Below, in pieces: positions 33,586-41,987 of a DNA stretch of 64,000 nt (positions within the stretch are counted from its first letter, which is position 1; each line of letters begins with the position of its first letter). The position numbers and the translations under genes were made by a program. The notes under the pieces are model-generated. The model saw only the letters and a list, made by a program, of their open reading frames with translations, was not told where the DNA came from and did not search any database. The DNA comes from JAIVHA01 sp965367295 (GTDB lineage Bacteria; Pseudomonadota; Gammaproteobacteria; DSM-19610). Where the stretch lies: assembly GCA_965367295.1 (NCBI GenBank), contig CBDUHN010000002.1, positions 1 to 64,000 on the forward strand. Reading direction: 5' to 3'.

Positions 33586-35844
33586 TTATATGGTGGAATT
33601 GCCGGTCTGCTTTCCCCGGTGGCGTTGCAGGTCACGGGCCGGTTTGCCGAACAGGTATCCCTGGCCGTAGTGGAAACCGGCTTGTTCCACCAGGGACCGG
33701 AGCTCTGCAGTTTCAATGCCCTCGGCCACCAGCCAGTAGCCTGCCTCGGCAATCATACTGGCGAGCTGTTCCAGCATGACTTGTTTGCGGCCGCCCTCGG
33801 CCATTTGCCGCACCATGCTGATATCGAACTTGACGATGTCCACGGGCATGTTGGCGAGATAGCGCAGGGACGAATAGCCGCTGCCGAAATCATCCAGCGC
33901 GATGAGGAAACCGCTTTTGCGGGCCTCGTTCAGATTGTGGGTGGCGGGCTCCAGCTGGGTGATGAGTGCGGTTTCGGTGACTTCCAGTAGCAGCTTGAAT
34001 TGATCCCGGAAACGGCTGAATCCGCGCAGGCTATCGGCAATATGGGCGTGCGCCACACTGTGACCGGAGAGGTTGATGGAAACCCCGCTACCAGCAGGGA
34101 CCACACCCTGCTGAAGGTCCTGCTGTATGGCGCTCAGCACGGCCAGGTCGAACTCCAGTTCCAACTGCCTCGACTCCACCAGGGGCAGAAAACTGCCGGG
34201 GTTCAGCAGGCCATCCTCGTTGCGGATCCGGGCCAGTGCTTCGAAGTATTCCACTACACCGGTTTCCAGGCGGATGATCGGCTGGTAATGAATCTCGATC
34301 CCCTTGCCCTGGGTGATGGCGTCATAGACCGCATTGCTGATCAGACTGGATACCAGGTTGATCGCGCCATCCTCCATGCCGTCGGTATAGAACTGCAGGT
34401 GCCCGGAACCGGGGCGCTTGGCGCGGTACATGGCGATATCCGCCTGCCATTGCAGGGCATTCAGGTCATCGAGGATTTCTCCGCTGGAATAGGAGACGCC
34501 CACGCTGACGCGCACCGGTTCCTTGATGCCGATCAGGTTGAAATCGATGTTCTGTACTTCCCGGATGCAGCGTTCGGCCACCTCCTGGGCGCATTCCGCA
34601 GAGCAGTTCACCAGCATGGTGGAAAACTCATCACCGCCGATGCGGTAGAGCTTGTCACCATGACGCAGGCCATCGCGTATCCCCTGGGCGAGGTGGCGGA
34701 TGACCTGGTCACCCACCGAGTGGCCATAGGTGTCATTGATAGCCTTGAAATGATTGCAGTCGAACAGGATGAAGGCGATGTCCAGTCGCTGCCCGGCCAG
34801 GGTGCCGCATAGATTGTTCCAGTCCACGTCAAAGGCGCGCCGATTGAAGGCGCCCGTCAGCGGGTCGTGATGCGCCATTTCCCAGAGTGCCTTGTTCTTC
34901 TCATCGAGATTGCTATGGACGGTCTGTAACTGGTGCCGGTATTCATTGAGCGAGTGCCGCACCTTTTCCAGTTCCGCGATGGGCAGCGTTTCGATACTGC
35001 TGATCAGTTCCTGGTCGTCTGGTGATTTTTTCAGGTGGTCGATGATCTGGGACAATCGCCGCAGTGGCATGCCCAGCAGGGTGGCCAGCATGATGTAGAA
35101 GAGTACCGCCAGTGCACCGATGGTGACGGCCAGACGTAATACGGCGGTTTCCATCACCTCCTGTACCGCCTCGGCCTCGGGATTGCTGCGCAGCTGGTAG
35201 TGGAGGTGTTCCTTGATCCGTGACAGGGGAATGGGGCTGTTGGTTGCAGCGGTGAACCGCAGGGTGTTTTCATCCAGAAACCGGAACCGGTTCAGGCTGT
35301 GAAACAGCTCCTGGAAATCGGCTCGCAGGCCAATATAGCCAATTCTTGCGTGGCCGTTGCGGGTCTCCAGGACCGGGGCGAAGAAAAACAGCGAAATGTC
35401 CTCGTCATTCACCACCAGGTAGGGTTCCAGATCGAGTTCCGGCAAGCTGTCGGGCAGGCCGCTTTCAGTGGTTTTTGCCAGGACCTTTTCCTGCGCGCTA
35501 TAGACCTCGGCCTGGCGGATGTAGCTGTGGACGAGGTCCGATTTCATCAGGCGATGCTCACGCCAGTAGGCGTAATAGGTGGGGTTGCTCAGTTGTTGGT
35601 GTACTTCGTCCCAGTCGGCCAGTTCCTGGGCCTGGGCACGGATGACGCCTTCCACATGACTGAGGGCGTGACTGAGTTCGGCATCCGCGCTGTTCAATTG
35701 CACGGCGGTGACCTTGTCGCGGGTATTCTGCAGATGGCTGAGTGTGAGCCAGCCAAGGATGGCGAACAGTAATAACGTCAGGGCGATGAAGATCGCTGCA
35801 TAGGACGTCAGTGACAGGGGGTGCTGAAAAAGTTTGCGAATCAC
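33586..35844 (-). CDS. Membrane GGDEF-EAL cyclic-di-GMP protein
   Basis: 752 aa. A membrane helix (14-36), a periplasmic sensor region of about 200 residues (CHASE4-like: QAQELADWDEVHQQLSNPTY), a second helix (236-260) and a coiled linker precede a GGDEF domain with intact GGDEF (403-407) and D362. The EAL domain that follows has EAL (535-537), NLSG, DDFGSGYSSLRYL and EGIET. Both catalytic sites look intact, so it could make or degrade c-di-GMP. The sensor ligand is unknown. It lies upstream of the PilU gene on the same strand, about 100 bases away, and both may relate to surface motility. Confidence 0.93.
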   Translation of the reverse strand: MIRKLFQHPLSLTSYAAIFIALTLLLFAILGWLTLSHLQNTRDKVTAVQLNSADAELSHALSHVEGVIRAQAQELADWDEVHQQLSNPTYYAYWREHRLMKSDLVHSYIRQAEVYSAQEKVLAKTTESGLPDSLPELDLEPYLVVNDEDISLFFFAPVLETRNGHARIGYIGLRADFQELFHSLNRFRFLDENTLRFTAATNSPIPLSRIKEHLHYQLRSNPEAEAVQEVMETAVLRLAVTIGALAVLFYIMLATLLGMPLRRLSQIIDHLKKSPDDQELISSIETLPIAELEKVRHSLNEYRHQLQTVHSNLDEKNKALWEMAHHDPLTGAFNRRAFDVDWNNLCGTLAGQRLDIAFILFDCNHFKAINDTYGHSVGDQVIRHLAQGIRDGLRHGDKLYRIGGDEFSTMLVNCSAECAQEVAERCIREVQNIDFNLIGIKEPVRVSVGVSYSSGEILDDLNALQWQADIAMYRAKRPGSGHLQFYTDGMEDGAINLVSSLISNAVYDAITQGKGIEIHYQPIIRLETGVVEYFEALARIRNEDGLLNPGSFLPLVESRQLELEFDLAVLSAIQQDLQQGVVPAGSGVSINLSGHSVAHAHIADSLRGFSRFRDQFKLLLEVTETALITQLEPATHNLNEARKSGFLIALDDFGSGYSSLRYLANMPVDIVKFDISMVRQMAEGGRKQVMLEQLASMIAEAGYWLVAEGIETAELRSLVEQAGFHYGQGYLFGKPARDLQRHRGKQTGNSTI

Positions 35845-35879
35845 GGTCAGGGCCTGCTTCCACTATCCAAACTGTGGCC

Positions 35880-36749
35880 CTAGCGTGGGCTCAGTATCGC
35901 TTCAACCTCATTCAGCAGGTCGAATTCGGTTTCCGCATCGAAGAAGTGGTTCGCGCCGGGTACCATGATCACGCGCGCCCGGTGTTGTTGCAGGGTGGCA
36001 ATCCACTCGCGGTCGATGCGGTCATCGGCTTCACCGATAATGACGCTTACCGGGACCTGGGTCGCCTGCAGGGCATCCAGGGTATGTTGCTTTGACCAGT
36101 GGTAATAGGAAAGGAAGTCTCGCGGGTGGGCGAGGTATTCCTTGCAGAAGGCAAGACCGAAATGGTCCAGCTCGTTATTGTCCTGCGCCAGGGCCTGCCG
36201 GGCCCGATCGGCATCGGCGGCATTTTCGAAAGCGGCCTTGCCCTGACCGAAATAGCTGAGGCTGATCAGGATGGCGCCCTGGATTGCCGGATCGGGCTGC
36301 TGACTCAGGTAGGCTACCTCCATGACGCTGCCAGCGCTGTGTCCGACCAGCATGATCTGCTGATGCCCCCGGTTGGTCAGCCAGCGCACCCAGGTGCGTA
36401 ATTCATCCACACTGCTCTGCATGGAGTGGGTCTGAATTGCTTCGCAGGGCAGGCTTTTCGCCCGGGTACTGATGCCCAGCGAAAGAGTGGGCGCCAGCAC
36501 GCTGTATCCCAGTTCGTGCAGCGAATCGCTGAGGCGGGCCACCGTGGAGAAATCCCGGGTCTGCAGGAAGCCGTGCAGGATAAGTACAGCGGGGAGCCCC
36601 GAGTTGCCAGCCCGGTATTCGGCACTGGCGGTGAGCTGGTTCGCCATTTCGATCGAAATCACCTCGGCACCAGCAACGGTACCGTAGGTAAGTAGCAGGA
36701 ACATCCATCCACCGCATATCGTTTCTGCCCACCACCGGTACCGCATCAC
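35880..36749 (-). CDS. Exported alpha/beta hydrolase
   Basis: 289 aa. The N-terminal signal peptide (residues 1-27) ends VAGA-E. An alpha/beta hydrolase fold has nucleophile Ser in GHSAGS (near residue 135), a likely acid in GEADDRID and a His in VPGANHFFDAE. The oxyanion segment is ILHGFLQTRDFS. It may be an esterase or carboxylesterase of the periplasm; the substrate is unknown. It lies just upstream of the GGDEF-EAL gene (36 bases), so co-transcription is possible. The start is ATG at 36749; a second ATG one codon later is an alternative. Confidence 0.8.
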   Translation of the reverse strand: MMRYRWWAETICGGWMFLLLTYGTVAGAEVISIEMANQLTASAEYRAGNSGLPAVLILHGFLQTRDFSTVARLSDSLHELGYSVLAPTLSLGISTRAKSLPCEAIQTHSMQSSVDELRTWVRWLTNRGHQQIMLVGHSAGSVMEVAYLSQQPDPAIQGAILISLSYFGQGKAAFENAADADRARQALAQDNNELDHFGLAFCKEYLAHPRDFLSYYHWSKQHTLDALQATQVPVSVIIGEADDRIDREWIATLQQHRARVIMVPGANHFFDAETEFDLLNEVEAILSPR

Positions 36750-36883
36750 TACAACCTTTTGCTACTTTGCCAATATGCTGATTATAGGGGGTGGCCGAGT
36801 CGCGGCGCAGATTTTCCCTTTGGTGATTACTGGAGCAGGAAAGTCGAATCCTGAATCTGCCCGTTACTATCCGCGCCCGGGCC

Positions 36884-37411
36884 TTATCTTTCCACTGGCT
36901 GACGCCGGAAATTGCTGCCATGGCACTTGGGGCAGGGCGGGATATGGCCGGTCTCGTGGAAATGGATGGCCTGGCCGCAATCGGAGCAGTAGAGGGTGCC
37001 GGGACCGGTAATCTCGCCGCTGTGGTGGGGCGGGTCGGCCTGCAGTTGCTCCTCCAGTTCCAGTATTTCCAGCCGGGTCTGATCGGCGGCACGGGCCAGA
37101 AATTCCAGGAAACGGTCTTCGATCTGTTCCATATCGAACCTGAGCCAGCTGCCCAGCTCTTCACCCGTGTCGGCCAGGTGTTTGCCTGCGTCCTGCAGGT
37201 CGCGGCGCAGGTACATGGCGACTTTCTCCGCCTCATCACGGGTCAGTTCCTCCAGTTCCACGGCCTTTTCAGCGGCGTGCTCGATGTTTTCCCGCAGTGT
37301 GGGCAGCGCCTTTTCCTCGGCTTCCTCCAGGCTGGCGCTGACCCGCTCCATCATGCGGTCATAGGCCTCGATCAGGCGTTGGGTGGTGGATGGGTGTTTT
37401 TCGTCGTTCAT
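36884..37411 (-). CDS. YbeL-like zinc-ribbon protein (DUF1451)
   Basis: 175 aa. A long helical, acidic N-terminal part (LIEAYDRMMERVSASLEEAE through RRDLQDAGKHLADTGEEL) precedes a C-terminal zinc ribbon with YCSDCGQ and PPCPKCHGS. This matches the DUF1451/YbeL family. E. coli ybeL is also close to leuS, as here. The function is unknown, perhaps nucleic-acid linked. The ATG at 37411 is used because the part upstream (PRPGGFTPPCPQ...) looks non-coding. Confidence 0.87.
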   Translation of the reverse strand: MNDEKHPSTTQRLIEAYDRMMERVSASLEEAEEKALPTLRENIEHAAEKAVELEELTRDEAEKVAMYLRRDLQDAGKHLADTGEELGSWLRFDMEQIEDRFLEFLARAADQTRLEILELEEQLQADPPHHSGEITGPGTLYCSDCGQAIHFHETGHIPPCPKCHGSNFRRQPVER

Positions 37412-37604
37412 CGATGCTTGTCTCCTGATCCGAGCCTGTGGACAAGGGGGCGTGAAGCCACCGGGCCTTGGCATATCACGGTATTGCTATCGGATTATGT
37501 GCTACCGGCTAGTGTGGCGCAGACGGGGACGGAGGGAAAGAACTTGTTGGTACTGACTGGCAATAACAAGGAGCTGGTTTCGGGGGGGGGCAGGCGAGGA
37601 TGGG

Positions 37605-37637
37605 GCACGCCGCCATACATCGATGATGGCGGCGTGC
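37605..37637 (-). terminator. Strong hairpin after VPLPA-CTERM gene
   Basis: GCACGCCGCCAT and ATGGCGGCGTGC form a perfect 12-bp inverted repeat around a nine-base loop, 34 bases downstream of the stop of the VPLPA protein on the minus strand. No T-run follows, so it may work as a terminator or as an mRNA 3' stabiliser. Confidence 0.5.
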
Positions 37638-37670
37638 TACGTGGGTGATGCCCAAGGAGCATCAGGATGA

Positions 37671-38534
37671 TCAGGGCTGTGTCTCGGTTTGTGGCCTGCG
37701 CACCATGCTGCCGATCAGTCCCAGTAAACCGGAGGCGAATAGCCAGACGGCTGCAGGCAAGGGTACCGTTTGGACCGAATGCACCTGTTCCTGGTAGTCA
37801 GCCCAGAATTCACTCCCGTCGTCATAGTAGCGGCGTTGCTGGTAGAGAATGGCACGGCTATCTGTCGTGTTGAGTATCGGCACCAGGTCCAGCGTTGTTC
37901 CATTGGCAAGGAATTGTAAAAACACAGTATTGAATGTGGCATCGGCGCCGCAGCCACCCGCCAGGCATAATGACGCGTCCGAGGTGACGCCATCGGTGAC
38001 CAGGCTGCCGCTCTCGTAAACGGTAAAGCCATTTGTTTCATCCGCATAGACAGACCAATGTGCGCCACCCGCCAGAAGATCGTTAGAGCTGAGACCAAGG
38101 TGAATGGTATTGCCATGGCTTGACGAAAAATTGGTGAGATCCAGGGGCAGCGGACTAACCTGGTCGAGATAGAGTGAGAAGTCATGCGTCTGGCTGGCTT
38201 GATTGTATTGTGTATTGCCGCCCAGCCAGATGTAGCCGGCAGAGGGCATGACGACATCATAGGAAACCTGGTAGGCGTCGCTCAGGGTATACCGCACCAG
38301 GAATTTCGATATCAGACTCCCGGAAGATAATTCCTGGTAGGTGAACAGGTCAGCCCCCTGATGTTCTGCGATACTGGTGAGGTTGCGGGGCCCAAAAATA
38401 CACTGGCCATCTCCAATGCAAGACTGTATCTCGGCGGGCAGGCTGGTCGTATTGAGGGTAATGGCGGAAGCGGAATTCGGGTTGGTCTGAACTAGAAATG
38501 CGATGACAAATGCGCCCGGTGTCAGGTATTTCAT
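37671..38534 (-). CDS. VPLPA-CTERM sorting-domain exported protein
   Basis: 287 aa. A signal peptide (ending SASA-I), a beta-rich extracellular-type region with several aromatic and polar repeats, and a C-terminal VPLPAAVWLFASGLLGLIG plus basic tail (RRPQ) form the VPLPA variant of PEP-CTERM sorting signals, processed by an exosortase. The substrate or target is unknown; such proteins are often tied to exopolysaccharide or surface structures. The start is the ATG at 38534, with GAGGGGG eight bases before. The open frame runs far into leuS antisense, but that part is not coding. No exosortase is in the window. Base use is more AT-rich than in the neighbours. Confidence 0.87.
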   Translation of the reverse strand: MKYLTPGAFVIAFLVQTNPNSASAITLNTTSLPAEIQSCIGDGQCIFGPRNLTSIAEHQGADLFTYQELSSGSLISKFLVRYTLSDAYQVSYDVVMPSAGYIWLGGNTQYNQASQTHDFSLYLDQVSPLPLDLTNFSSSHGNTIHLGLSSNDLLAGGAHWSVYADETNGFTVYESGSLVTDGVTSDASLCLAGGCGADATFNTVFLQFLANGTTLDLVPILNTTDSRAILYQQRRYYDDGSEFWADYQEQVHSVQTVPLPAAVWLFASGLLGLIGSMVRRPQTETQP

Positions 38535-38828
38535 GGCGGGGTCCCCCTCTTGGTTTATTGTTCTTTCCTTGTGACGACCTAAGGTTAGCAGGCGGGATGT
38601 CAGGGTCAACAATACTGAGGGGAACCAGGCATCGGCTTGTAGGCCCGGATCAGTACATCCGATTGGGGAATGGATTTTTCCGCAGGGCTCTTTCGCAGTG
38701 TTTCTCCCTGATATGTGGCCTCGGTTCCAGGCATGCCTGCACTTGCCCGGGGTGCGGGTTCTGTTGTTCCGGGCCGTGAAGCTACTGTATCCTTGGGCGT
38801 TTATACCTAATAGATTCAGGTCGCAAGA

Positions 38829-41279
38829 ATGGAAGAGCAGTACCGCCCCGACGCCGTTGAAACCGCCGCCCAGGCCTACTGGGAGGAAAACCAGACCTTC
38901 CGGGCCCGGGAGGATGCCCCCGGCGAGAAATATTACTGCCTGTCCATGTTCCCCTATCCCTCGGGCCGGCTGCACATGGGCCATGTGCGCAATTACACCA
39001 TCGGCGACGTGATCTCCCGCTACCAGCGCATGCAGGGCCGCAACGTGCTGCAGCCCATGGGCTGGGATGCCTTCGGCCTGCCGGCGGAAGGGGCGGCCAT
39101 CAAGAACAAAATGCCGCCGGCCAAATGGACCTACGAGAACATCGATTACATGCGCGGCCAGCTGCAGCGCCTCGGCTTTGGCTACGACTGGCAGCGGGAA
39201 CTGGCCACCTGTACCCCCGAGTATTACCGCTGGGAGCAGTGGTTCTTCACCCGCCTGTTCGAGAAAGGGCTGGTCTACAAGAAGAAGTCCACCGTCAACT
39301 GGGACCCGGTGGACCAGACCGTGCTGGCCAACGAACAGGTCATCGATGGCCGCGGCTGGCGTTCCGGCGCCCTGGTGGAGCGGCGCGAGATTCCCCAGTG
39401 GTTCCTCAGGATCACCGAGTATGCCGACCAGCTGCTCGCGGATCTCGAAACCCTCGACGGCTGGCCCGACCAGGTGCGCACCATGCAGGCCAACTGGATC
39501 GGCCGCTCCGAGGGTGTGGAACTGCAGTTCGCCGTGACAGGACGCGGGGAACCGCTGACCGTGTTCACAACCCGCCCCGACACCCTTATGGGCGTGACGT
39601 ATGTGGCCGTGGCGCCGGAGCATCCGCTGGCGATGGCGGCGGCGGAACAGAACCCGGAACTGGCCGCCTTCATCGAGACCTGCAAGCAGACCAAGGTGGC
39701 CGAGGCGGACATGGCCACCATGGAAAAGAAGGGCCGCGATACCGGGTTCCAGGCGATTCATCCCATCACCGGTGAGCCGGTACCGGTGTGGACGGCGAAC
39801 TTCGTGCTGATGGAATACGGCGCCGGGGCGGTGATGTCGGTGCCGGCCCACGACCAGCGTGACTGGGAATTCGCCCGGGCCTACGGGTTGCCGATCCAGC
39901 CGGTGATCTACCCCCTCGACGATAGTCCGCTGGACATGGAGCAGGGCGCCTTCGTGGACAAAGGGGTGCTGAAGAACTCCGGTCCGTTTGATGGTCTGAC
40001 CTCCGCCGATGCCTTCCAGGCCATTGCCAAACACCTGGAAAGCCAGGGCAAGGGCCGCATCACCATCAACTACCGGTTGCGTGACTGGGGCGTGTCCCGC
40101 CAGCGTTACTGGGGCTGTCCGATCCCCATTATTCACTGTGAGACCTGCGGCGCCATGCCGGTGCCCGAGGACCAGCTGCCGGTGGTGCTGCCCGAGGACG
40201 TGGAGCTGGAAGGTGTCGGTTCACCCATCAAGAAGATGCCGTCTTTCTATGAAACCAGCTGCCCGAAATGCGGTGGCAAGGCCGAGCGTGAGACCGATAC
40301 CTTCGATACCTTCTTCGAATCGTCCTGGTACTACGCCCGTTTCACCGGCACTGACAACACCGGGTCCATGCTCGATGAACGCGCCAATTACTGGCTGCCG
40401 GTGGACCAGTACATCGGTGGCATCGAGCATGCCGTACTGCATCTGCTCTATGCGCGCTTTTTCCACAAGCTGATGCGTGACGAAGGCCTGGTGAACAGCG
40501 ATGAGCCCTTCAATCGCCTGCTGACCCAGGGCATGGTGCTCAAGGATGGCAGTAAAATGTCCAAGTCCAAGGGCAATACCGTCGATCCACAGGAACTGAT
40601 CAACCAGTATGGTGCCGATACGGTGCGCCTGTTCACCATGTTCGCCGCGCCGCCGGAACAGTCGCTGGAATGGTCCGATTCCGGTGTGGATGGTGCCTAC
40701 CGGTTCCTCAAACGCCTGTGGAAAGCAGTGCACGAGCACGTGGCCCTCGGCCGTGCACCGGCGCTGGACGTGGAGGTGCTCGATGATGACCAGAGGGCGC
40801 TGCGCCGCAAGGTGCATGAAACCATCCACAAGGTCAGCGATGACGTGGGCCGGCGCTATACCTTCAATACCGCCATCGCCGCCAACATGGAACTGCTCAA
40901 CGAACTGAGCCGTTTCAGCGATGCCAGCGATGCCGGCCGTGCCGTGCTGCAGGAGGCGCTGGAAAGTGCGGTGCTGATGCTGGCGCCCATCGTGCCGCAT
41001 ATCACCCATACCCTCTGGCAGGCCCTGGGGCATACGGACGCGGTGGTGGACTGTCGCTGGCCGCAGCTGGATGAAGCCGCGCTGGTGCAGGACAGCATCG
41101 AAATGGTGGTGCAGGTGAACGGCAAGGTGCGCGGCCGGGTCACAGTGCCGGCTGGAGCCGACCGCGATGCCGTGATCGCGGTGGCGCTGGCTGACGGGAA
41201 TGTACAGAAATTCGTGGCCGGGGCACAACCGCGCAAGGTGATCGTGGTACCCGGCAAACTGGTCAATCTGGTGGTCTAG
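38829..41279 (+). CDS. leuS: Leucyl-tRNA synthetase
   Basis: 816-aa class I aminoacyl-tRNA synthetase that charges tRNA-Leu with leucine and edits mischarged products. The HIGH motif is PYPSGRLHMGHVRNY, and the KMSKS motif is DGSKMSKSKGNT. The CP1 editing domain (about residues 225-410) includes TTRPDTLMGVTY and SVPAHDQRDWEFA. The C-terminal domain ends RKVIVVPGKLVNLVV. It heads a plus-strand group with lptE, holA, proA and nadD. The ATG start follows AAGA, a weak ribosome binding site. Confidence 0.98.
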   Translation: MEEQYRPDAVETAAQAYWEENQTFRAREDAPGEKYYCLSMFPYPSGRLHMGHVRNYTIGDVISRYQRMQGRNVLQPMGWDAFGLPAEGAAIKNKMPPAKWTYENIDYMRGQLQRLGFGYDWQRELATCTPEYYRWEQWFFTRLFEKGLVYKKKSTVNWDPVDQTVLANEQVIDGRGWRSGALVERREIPQWFLRITEYADQLLADLETLDGWPDQVRTMQANWIGRSEGVELQFAVTGRGEPLTVFTTRPDTLMGVTYVAVAPEHPLAMAAAEQNPELAAFIETCKQTKVAEADMATMEKKGRDTGFQAIHPITGEPVPVWTANFVLMEYGAGAVMSVPAHDQRDWEFARAYGLPIQPVIYPLDDSPLDMEQGAFVDKGVLKNSGPFDGLTSADAFQAIAKHLESQGKGRITINYRLRDWGVSRQRYWGCPIPIIHCETCGAMPVPEDQLPVVLPEDVELEGVGSPIKKMPSFYETSCPKCGGKAERETDTFDTFFESSWYYARFTGTDNTGSMLDERANYWLPVDQYIGGIEHAVLHLLYARFFHKLMRDEGLVNSDEPFNRLLTQGMVLKDGSKMSKSKGNTVDPQELINQYGADTVRLFTMFAAPPEQSLEWSDSGVDGAYRFLKRLWKAVHEHVALGRAPALDVEVLDDDQRALRRKVHETIHKVSDDVGRRYTFNTAIAANMELLNELSRFSDASDAGRAVLQEALESAVLMLAPIVPHITHTLWQALGHTDAVVDCRWPQLDEAALVQDSIEMVVQVNGKVRGRVTVPAGADRDAVIAVALADGNVQKFVAGAQPRKVIVVPGKLVNLVV

Positions 41280-41288
41280 GAGCGTTAC

Positions 41289-41792
41289 ATGAAAAGCATT
41301 GCCGCAAGGTTGTCCCGTGGAGGGTTGTTGTGGATGGTCCTGGTGCTGGCCGCATGCGGTTTCCACCTGCGTGGCAATGTGGCGCTGCCGCAGGTGATGC
41401 AGGATATCCTGGTGGAAGGCGATCGCTTCAGCCCGCTGGTGCGGGAACTCGGCAATGTGTTGCGCACCTCCGGCGCCCGGGTGGTGGACAGCCGCAAGCA
41501 GGCCTCCGCGGTGTTGGTCGTGCTGGGGGAGACTTCCTCGCGGCGTACCCTGTCGGTGGGCAGCACCGGCAAGGTGGCGGAATACGAGGTCCATCACAGC
41601 GTGGATTACCAACTGGAAGATGCCCAGGGCCAGGTGCTGGTGGAGAAGCAGCATCTGGCGGCGAAGCGGGATTACCAGTTTGACGAAAACGATGTGCTGG
41701 GCAAGGCCACCGAAGAAGAAAACCTGCGCGAGGAGATGCAGCGTGATCTGGCGCTGCGCATCGTGCAGCAGCTGTCGATCATTGCACGCTGA
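41289..41792 (+). CDS. lptE: LPS-assembly lipoprotein LptE
   Basis: 167 aa. A lipoprotein signal has the lipobox LAAC with C23, followed by GFHLRGNVALPQVMQDILV. It is an outer-membrane lipoprotein that plugs the LptD barrel and helps insert lipopolysaccharide. It starts nine bases after leuS, the conserved leuS-lptE-holA order. Sequence beyond the lipobox is fast-evolving, as is usual for LptE, so position and lipobox carry much of the call. Confidence 0.93.
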   Translation: MKSIAARLSRGGLLWMVLVLAACGFHLRGNVALPQVMQDILVEGDRFSPLVRELGNVLRTSGARVVDSRKQASAVLVVLGETSSRRTLSVGSTGKVAEYEVHHSVDYQLEDAQGQVLVEKQHLAAKRDYQFDENDVLGKATEEENLREEMQRDLALRIVQQLSIIAR

Positions 41793-41801
41793 GGTGGATG
41801 T

Positions 41802-41830
41802 CCTGCAGGCGCGAATTCATTCGCATTTCC
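41802..41830 (+). repeat. Dispersed palindromic repeat copy (lptE side)
   Basis: CCTGCAGGCGCGAATTCATT then CGCATTT: core GCGAATTCATTCGC. Ten bases after the lptE stop. It pairs with an inverse copy about 100 bases on. Confidence 0.65.
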
Positions 41831-41929
41831 ACCCAACAGCCATGGTGCTGCACACCTGTCATCACGCACCGGTACGTATCGAAGGCAGAGGTCCCATCAT
41901 GCCAGGAGGGGATATTCATGGCCGTAGCA

Positions 41930-41954
41930 ATGCGAATGAATTTGTACCTACAAT
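41930..41954 (-). repeat. Dispersed palindromic repeat copy (holA side, inverse)
   Basis: On the minus strand TTGTAGGTACAAATTCATTC then GCATT, in opposite orientation to the copy at 41802. Together they form a small inverted pair around about 100 bases without a gene. Confidence 0.6.
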
Positions 41955-41987
41955 GATCCGGTAACCCCGTCACTCCACCCTGACCTT

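Noticed and set aside
36785..36875. tRNA-like motifs: GGTGGCCGAGT and, 50 bases later, AAGTCGAATCCT
   Set aside because: They look like D-arm and T-arm pieces of a serine or leucine tRNA, but no 3' acceptor strand pairs with the 5' one and no anticodon stem forms. At most a tRNA remnant.
37671..40136. A continuous minus-strand frame of over 800 codons
   Set aside because: Most of it is antisense to leuS; only the part from the ATG at 38534 has a signal peptide, ribosome binding site and sorting tail.
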